Made by a program: the position numbers and the translations under genes
NCBI RefSeq assembly: GCF_003591515.1
Contig: NZ_QZCG01000001.1
Span: 248,001-312,000 of the forward strand
Origin: Paracoccus onubensis
Lineage (GTDB): Bacteria > Pseudomonadota > Alphaproteobacteria > Rhodobacterales > Rhodobacteraceae
Direction of reading: 5' to 3'
Length of the DNA stretch: 64,000 nt
In this document: positions 60,022-64,000 of the stretch, piece by piece
Layout: every line of letters starts with the position of its first letter
Numbering within the stretch: position 1 is the stretch's first letter
The notes under the pieces: model-generated
What the model saw: the letters and a program-made list of their open reading frames with translations, nothing else
Told to the model about the DNA's origin: nothing
Database searches by the model: none

Positions 60022-60840
60022 ATGGAATCTCATGTTTCTCACCGGGAGCGTCTGTGGCTTTACATCCTCGTCGGTCTGGTCCTGTTCTTTCTGGTCGCGC
60101 CTGCGATCATCGTCATTCCGGTATCCTTCAGCTCGACCATGGCGATGTCGTTCCCGCCTTCGGGCTGGTCGCTGCGCTGGTATGAATCCTTCTTTCAGCA
60201 AGAGAAATGGATCGGGGCCCTGTGGGTATCGCTGCGGGTCGCCTTCGGGACGATGATTCTGACGACGATCGTCGGTGTCGCGGCCTCTTACGCATTGAAT
60301 CAGGGCCGCTTCGGCTTAAGGAACCTGATCCGCACCACGCTTGTCGCTCCCCTTGCGGTGCCGGCCATTCTGATCGCGGTGGGGGTGTTCTTCATCTACG
60401 CGGCGCTCGGGAGCATGCTGAACACGATCTGGGGCCTGATCCTGGGCCATTCCGTGGTGGCGATGCCTTTCGTCATCCTGACCATGACCGCCGGGTTCAA
60501 CAGCTATGACGCCAGTCAGGAGATGGTCGCCCGCAGTCTGGGCGCAAACCGGCTGAAGGCCTTTCTGACGGTGACGTTGCCGCAACTGAAATTCTCGGTC
60601 GCGACCTCGATGTTGCTGTCCTTCCTCATTTCGTTCGACGAGCTGATCATCTCGCTGATGGTGTCGTCGGGGCCGATGTCCACCTTGCCGCGTGTGACCT
60701 TTGCGACGTTGCGGGACGATGTCGATCCGACATTGGCGGCAGCGTCATCGCTGATGCTGATCGTGACATCCCTGCCGCCGCTGATCCTGCATCTGCTGAG
60801 CATGCGTGCCGCCCGGAAGGAGGGCCGCGATGCTGGATGA
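60022..60840 (+). CDS. PotC-like ABC importer permease
   Basis: 272-residue permease with the first helix LWLYILVGLVLFFLVAPAIIVIPVSF, the PotC-type segment FPPSGWSLRWYESFF and the EAA loop ARSLGANRLKAFLTVTLPQLKF. The end overlaps the crotonase-family gene by 11 nt, tying transport to degradation of the substrate. Confidence 0.93.
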   Translation: MESHVSHRERLWLYILVGLVLFFLVAPAIIVIPVSFSSTMAMSFPPSGWSLRWYESFFQQEKWIGALWVSLRVAFGTMILTTIVGVAASYALNQGRFGLRNLIRTTLVAPLAVPAILIAVGVFFIYAALGSMLNTIWGLILGHSVVAMPFVILTMTAGFNSYDASQEMVARSLGANRLKAFLTVTLPQLKFSVATSMLLSFLISFDELIISLMVSSGPMSTLPRVTFATLRDDVDPTLAAASSLMLIVTSLPPLILHLLSMRAARKEGRDAG

Positions 60841-61651
60841 CCTGAACCGCGAGCTGGCGGGTTATGTCCTGCTGATCCGCAAGGGCGTGGTGCTGGAGAT
60901 CCGCATGGTCAAGCCTCCCGTCAATGCGATCTGCCGCCGGCTTGGCCGCGCTCTGGAACGGGCGGCTTTGTATCTTCAGGCGGATCCCGAATTGCGGGTC
61001 GGTATCCTGTCCAGCGGTTCGGACCGGGCATTCTCGGCGGGCATGGATTTCAACGAGGGAACCGATCCTGCCGGAGCCGAGGCAAAGCAGGGCGCGGTCG
61101 AAGGCGGATTTGGCGGTATCACGACCCTGTGGTCTTTGAAGAAACCGCTGATTGCCGCGATCAACGGCCCTGCGGTGGGGGGCGGTCTGGAACTCGCATT
61201 GGCCTGCGATCTGCTGGTGATGGCCAATGAGGCGTTCCTGCAATTGCCCGAACTCGAACGCGGATTGCTGCCCGATGGCGGCGGGCTTCAGCGGCTGCCC
61301 CGGCGTATCCCCTATCATGTCGCCACCGCGATGATCTGGACCGGCGAACCGATGAGCGCATCCGACGCGCATCGCTGGGGGCTGGTCTGGCGTGTGAGTG
61401 ATCGGGCGGGCCTGATGCCGCTTGCCTGGGAACTCGCCGAAAGGATCGGGCGCTCTGCCCCGCTGGCGCAGCAGGCCCTGAAGGAAACGCTGCGCGCCGT
61501 CGATGCCCTGCCGGATCGCGAGGCGATGGCCCTGCGTGCCGATGGCCGCGACGAGTTGGCGAATTACGCCGCCATGCTGCGGTCCGGGGACATGATCGAG
61601 GGCCAGCGCGCCTTTCTGGAAAAACGCATGCCGCGATGGCGCGGCTGCTGA
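60830..61651 (+). CDS. Enoyl-CoA hydratase/carnitinyl-CoA dehydratase-like protein
   Basis: 273-residue crotonase-fold enzyme. The oxyanion-hole region is RAFSAGMDF and AINGPAVGGGLELALACD; both hydratase glutamates appear present (in GLELALACD and in LQLPELERGLLPDGGG). The segment LLPDGGGLQRLPRRIPYHVATAMIWTGEPM resembles CaiD (crotonobetainyl-CoA hydratase). AAGGAGG upstream supports the ATG at 60830, inside the permease gene end. It probably hydrates or dehydrates a CoA ester made from the imported compound. Confidence 0.9.
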   Translation: MLDDLNRELAGYVLLIRKGVVLEIRMVKPPVNAICRRLGRALERAALYLQADPELRVGILSSGSDRAFSAGMDFNEGTDPAGAEAKQGAVEGGFGGITTLWSLKKPLIAAINGPAVGGGLELALACDLLVMANEAFLQLPELERGLLPDGGGLQRLPRRIPYHVATAMIWTGEPMSASDAHRWGLVWRVSDRAGLMPLAWELAERIGRSAPLAQQALKETLRAVDALPDREAMALRADGRDELANYAAMLRSGDMIEGQRAFLEKRMPRWRGC

Positions 61652-61709
61652 CAAAGAAACGCCAACCAAAGCCAGCCCGATCTGCGGGAAGAGCGGAAAT
61701 GAGGGGAAA

Positions 61710-62489
61710 ATGTATAAATTTCTTGAAATTGAACGGCATGATGCCGTTGGGGTGATCGCACTGAACCGTCCGCAGGCCCGCAATGCGCTGGGAATGGGGA
61801 TCACGATCGAATTGCGTCGTGCCCTGCGCGAGGCAGCGGCTGACACGACCATGCGGGCACTGATCCTGACCGGGCGCGGCGGTGCCTTTTCGGCGGGCGC
61901 GGATGTCAAGGAATGGGCTTCGGACGAAAATCCCTGGCCTGATATGAACTGGGTCGAGGAATCGCTGCGTCTGGTTCAGCAGGTGCATGATATGCCCAAA
62001 CCGGTGATCGCGATGATCGATGGCGCGGCGGTCGGGGCCGGGCTGGACATGGCTTTGGCCTGCGACTTCCGCTATGCCTCGGCCGGGGCCAAATTCATCT
62101 GTTCCTATACCAATGTCGGCTTCAATCCCGATTGCGGCGGAACCTGGCTGATGCCGCGGATCATCGGGTTAGAGGCCGCCAGGCGCTTTGCCTATACCGG
62201 TGAATTATGGACGGCAGAGGTCGCTTTGCAGAACCGACTTGTCAGCCATGTCAGCGATCCGGATGCGCTGTGGGACGACACGCTGGCTTTTGCGCAACTG
62301 CTTGCCTCCGGACCGACCGTAGCGATTGCCCAGACCAAGAAACTGATGAACACCGCGCATCTTCGCAGCCTTTCGGATCAGCAATTGGAAGAGGCGGCGG
62401 CAGGCAAGATCTGCGGACAGACACAGGATCACAAGGAAGGCTTGGCGGCCGCCAATGAGCGCCGCGCCCCGCGCTTTACCGGCGCGTAA
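61710..62489 (+). CDS. Crotonase-family enoyl-CoA hydratase/isomerase, PaaG-like active site
   Basis: 259-residue crotonase-fold protein. The oxyanion-hole segments are GAFSAGADVKEWASDE and MIDGAAVGAGLDMALACD. At the catalytic positions it differs from hydratases: the first Glu is Asp (GLDMAL), the second is missing, and GFNPDCGGTWLMPRIIG matches the PaaG/isomerase type, where the Asp of PDCGG acts. Isomerase activity is thus more likely than hydration. It follows the CaiD-like gene by 58 nt and precedes the acyl-CoA dehydrogenase by 10 nt. Confidence 0.9.
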   Translation: MYKFLEIERHDAVGVIALNRPQARNALGMGITIELRRALREAAADTTMRALILTGRGGAFSAGADVKEWASDENPWPDMNWVEESLRLVQQVHDMPKPVIAMIDGAAVGAGLDMALACDFRYASAGAKFICSYTNVGFNPDCGGTWLMPRIIGLEAARRFAYTGELWTAEVALQNRLVSHVSDPDALWDDTLAFAQLLASGPTVAIAQTKKLMNTAHLRSLSDQQLEEAAAGKICGQTQDHKEGLAAANERRAPRFTGA

Positions 62490-62499
62490 GGAGAAAAAT

Positions 62500-63657
62500 A
62501 TGGATTTCGCACTTAGTTTCGAACAACAGACCCTGATCGACTCGCTGGAAGAATTTTGCAGGCGCGAGCTTTACCCCCATGAAGATCTGGTCGAGGAATT
62601 GCGCCATGTCCCCGAAGAGCTTCAGCAGGAAATCCGGCGCAAATCGGAAGAGGCCGGGTTTGCCGGAATGAACCTGCCTGAAGAATGGGGCGGGCCGGGA
62701 CTGGACCGGCAGACCAAGATGCAGGCCGAGCGGGTGCTTGGCAAGTCCAGCGCCGCCTTGACCATGTGCATGAATCGCGGCGTGACCGGCATTCTGTTCA
62801 AATGCCGGGGCGAGCAGATCGAGGAATATCTGAAGCCCTGTATTCGCGGCGAGCGCAAGGATGCCTTTGCCCTGACCGAACCGGGCGCCGGTTCCGATGC
62901 GCGGGGCATTACCACCAAGGCGGTGCGCGATGGCGATCACTGGGTCGTCAACGGCGTCAAGCAGTTCATTTCTCATGCGGATATCGCCGATTTCATCATC
63001 CTCACGGCGGTGACCGGCATTGACGATACCCCCCAGGGCCCGCGCAAGCGCTTCACCTCGTTCCTGATGGACAAGGATCTGCCCGGCGTGCGGGTAGAGC
63101 CGATGAAATCCATCGTGACACGCGGATATAACCCGACCATGATCTATCTGGATAATGTCAGGCTTCATGACAGCAAGATTCTGGGCGAAGAGGGCAAGGG
63201 TTTCGATATGGCCAATGAATGGCTGTATGATGGCCGGGTTGCACTGTCTGCGCATTGTGTCGGCCGCGCAGAGCGCATTTTCGATATGAGCAAGGAATGG
63301 GCCGGAACCCGCAAGGCATTCGGAAAAACGATCGGTGAATTCCAGGGCGTTGGCTTCAAGATCGCCAATATGGCCGTTGATATCAAACTGGGCGATCTTA
63401 TGGTCAAGGAAGCCGCCTGGAAAATAGATAATGATCAGATGAACCGGACCGAAGCGTCGATGGTAAATTATTACTGCTCGGAAATGGTGTTCCGGGTCGC
63501 GGATGATGCGATCCAGATTTTCGGGGGCATGGGCGTGATGGAAGAACTTCCAATCCAGCGCTTCTGGCGCGACGCCCGGATCGAACGCATCTGGGAAGGC
63601 ACATCAGAGGTTCATCAGGACATAATTGCGAAAGATCTGTTACGACCTTACAGGTAA
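62500..63657 (+). CDS. Acyl-CoA dehydrogenase
   Basis: 385-residue FAD enzyme of the acyl-CoA dehydrogenase family. Conserved signatures FALTEPGAGSDARGI (FAD/substrate contact), the middle domain, and the C-terminal QIFGGMGVMEELPIQRFWRDARI. The catalytic Glu is in RIWEGTSEVHQ. Soluble and cytoplasmic; electrons go to ETF. AAGGAGA precedes the ATG at 62500; the longer frame from 62455 only overlaps the upstream gene. CaiA-like (crotonobetainyl-CoA reductase) or a short/branched-chain dehydrogenase is possible. Confidence 0.93.
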   Translation: MDFALSFEQQTLIDSLEEFCRRELYPHEDLVEELRHVPEELQQEIRRKSEEAGFAGMNLPEEWGGPGLDRQTKMQAERVLGKSSAALTMCMNRGVTGILFKCRGEQIEEYLKPCIRGERKDAFALTEPGAGSDARGITTKAVRDGDHWVVNGVKQFISHADIADFIILTAVTGIDDTPQGPRKRFTSFLMDKDLPGVRVEPMKSIVTRGYNPTMIYLDNVRLHDSKILGEEGKGFDMANEWLYDGRVALSAHCVGRAERIFDMSKEWAGTRKAFGKTIGEFQGVGFKIANMAVDIKLGDLMVKEAAWKIDNDQMNRTEASMVNYYCSEMVFRVADDAIQIFGGMGVMEELPIQRFWRDARIERIWEGTSEVHQDIIAKDLLRPYR

Positions 63658-63697
63658 CGGTTGAATATCGGTTGGTCAGTGGTGGCGGAATGGCGGC

Positions 63698-64000
63698 ATG
63701 AGAACTGTGACAAGAGAGACGAGGATCAGTGAGCAGCGCAAACGAGAACTGATCGTTGGCACACTGAATTCGATCTGCAAACATGGCTACCTGAACTCGA
63801 CGATCAATACGATCAGCGAGGAATCGGGCCTGTCGCGCGGCCTTATCAACCATTATTTCGCCAGCAAGGACGATCTGATCACCGCGGCGCACCGGTATTT
63901 CCTGCAGAATGCCGATGATTTCTACCGGCATATGGCAAACACGATCGAGGATCGTTTCGATCGCCTGTTCTATGCCGCCTGCGGCCCCTTTCTTCGCGAT
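63698..64000 (+). CDS. TetR-family regulator, BetI-like (partial, 3' end outside window)
   Basis: 101 codons from the ATG at 63698 to the window edge. The helix-turn-helix is ICKHGYLNSTINTISEESG with LSRGLINHYFASKDDLITAA, very like the choline-responsive repressor BetI. The effector domain begins but is cut off. It lies 41 nt after the acyl-CoA dehydrogenase gene on the same strand and is probably the repressor of the catabolic operon. A BetI-like fold hints at a quaternary-ammonium ligand, by analogy only. Confidence 0.85.
   Translation, partial: MRTVTRETRISEQRKRELIVGTLNSICKHGYLNSTINTISEESGLSRGLINHYFASKDDLITAAHRYFLQNADDFYRHMANTIEDRFDRLFYAACGPFLRD

Noticed and set aside
1..64000. Rho-independent terminators
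   Set aside because: I found several GC-rich stems between genes but none followed by a convincing T-run, so none is called a terminator.

Overview
The window looks like chromosome or megaplasmid DNA of a high-GC alphaproteobacterium of the Rhodobacteraceae/Paracoccaceae type (Paracoccus-like). The basis is a strong G/C bias at third codon positions, a Rhodobacter-type phosphatidylethanolamine methyltransferase, many ABC importers for peptides, sugars and cationic compounds, many LysR regulators, and a dispersed intergenic repeat containing TATTTGGACAAAGAAGAAG that I recall from related genomes. I see no rRNA, tRNA, CRISPR array or insertion sequence. Nearly all of the DNA is coding, and no gene is obviously broken.

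Layout. (1) 1-5863, minus strand: a peptide-type ABC importer operon headed by a PaaZ-like gene whose aldehyde dehydrogenase half has lost its catalytic residues while its MaoC hydratase half is intact. (2) 6008-12911, plus strand: a methyltransferase, an EpiD/TdaF-like HFCD flavoprotein, a TonB-dependent receptor, a DHA2-type exporter, a LysR regulator and a beta-etherase-like glutathione S-transferase. Together (1) and (2) recall the tropodithietic acid (troponoid) genes tdaA, tdaB, tdaF and paaZ2 of roseobacters, although tdaC, tdaD and tdaE are not visible. (3) 13221-17138: a DmpA-type aminopeptidase, a LysR regulator and a YtcJ-type amidohydrolase. (4) 17236-22564: a complete peptide ABC importer, followed by a DAO-type oxidase (minus strand), a DMSP-lyase-family cupin and a PNPOx/ferredoxin-reductase/ferredoxin fusion. 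(5) 27115-36698: a gamma-glutamyltransferase-family enzyme, another complete peptide ABC importer, a family III CoA-transferase and an M20D amidohydrolase. (6) 36687-39670, minus strand: a LysR regulator, a PepSY membrane protein and a small exported protein.

(7) 39961-47663: a ribose-type ABC importer with a sugar-phosphate isomerase/epimerase, a fused DhaK-DhaL ketose kinase, a SIS-domain isomerase and a SorC regulator. This is a self-contained route for importing and phosphorylating an unidentified short or branched sugar or polyol. (8) 47747-52025: small housekeeping and hypothetical genes, including a 53-residue gene. (9) 52304-54366: psd-pssA-pmtA, which covers every step from CDP-diacylglycerol to phosphatidylcholine. 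(10) 54582-64000: a DMT transporter, a PA1024-like flavoprotein, a PotABCD-type importer co-oriented with two crotonase-fold enzymes and an acyl-CoA dehydrogenase, then a TetR/BetI-like regulator cut by the window end. This last operon looks like uptake and CoA-dependent degradation of a cationic or carboxylated substrate such as a carnitine-like compound.

Regulatory and repeat structure adds to this. A ~120-bp hairpin-bearing repeat occurs four times, always in the same orientation just 3' of a plus-strand gene. A GATA-N9-TATC palindrome lies upstream of both the cupin and the gamma-glutamyltransferase operons. Stem-loops follow the binding-protein genes of three of the five importers.
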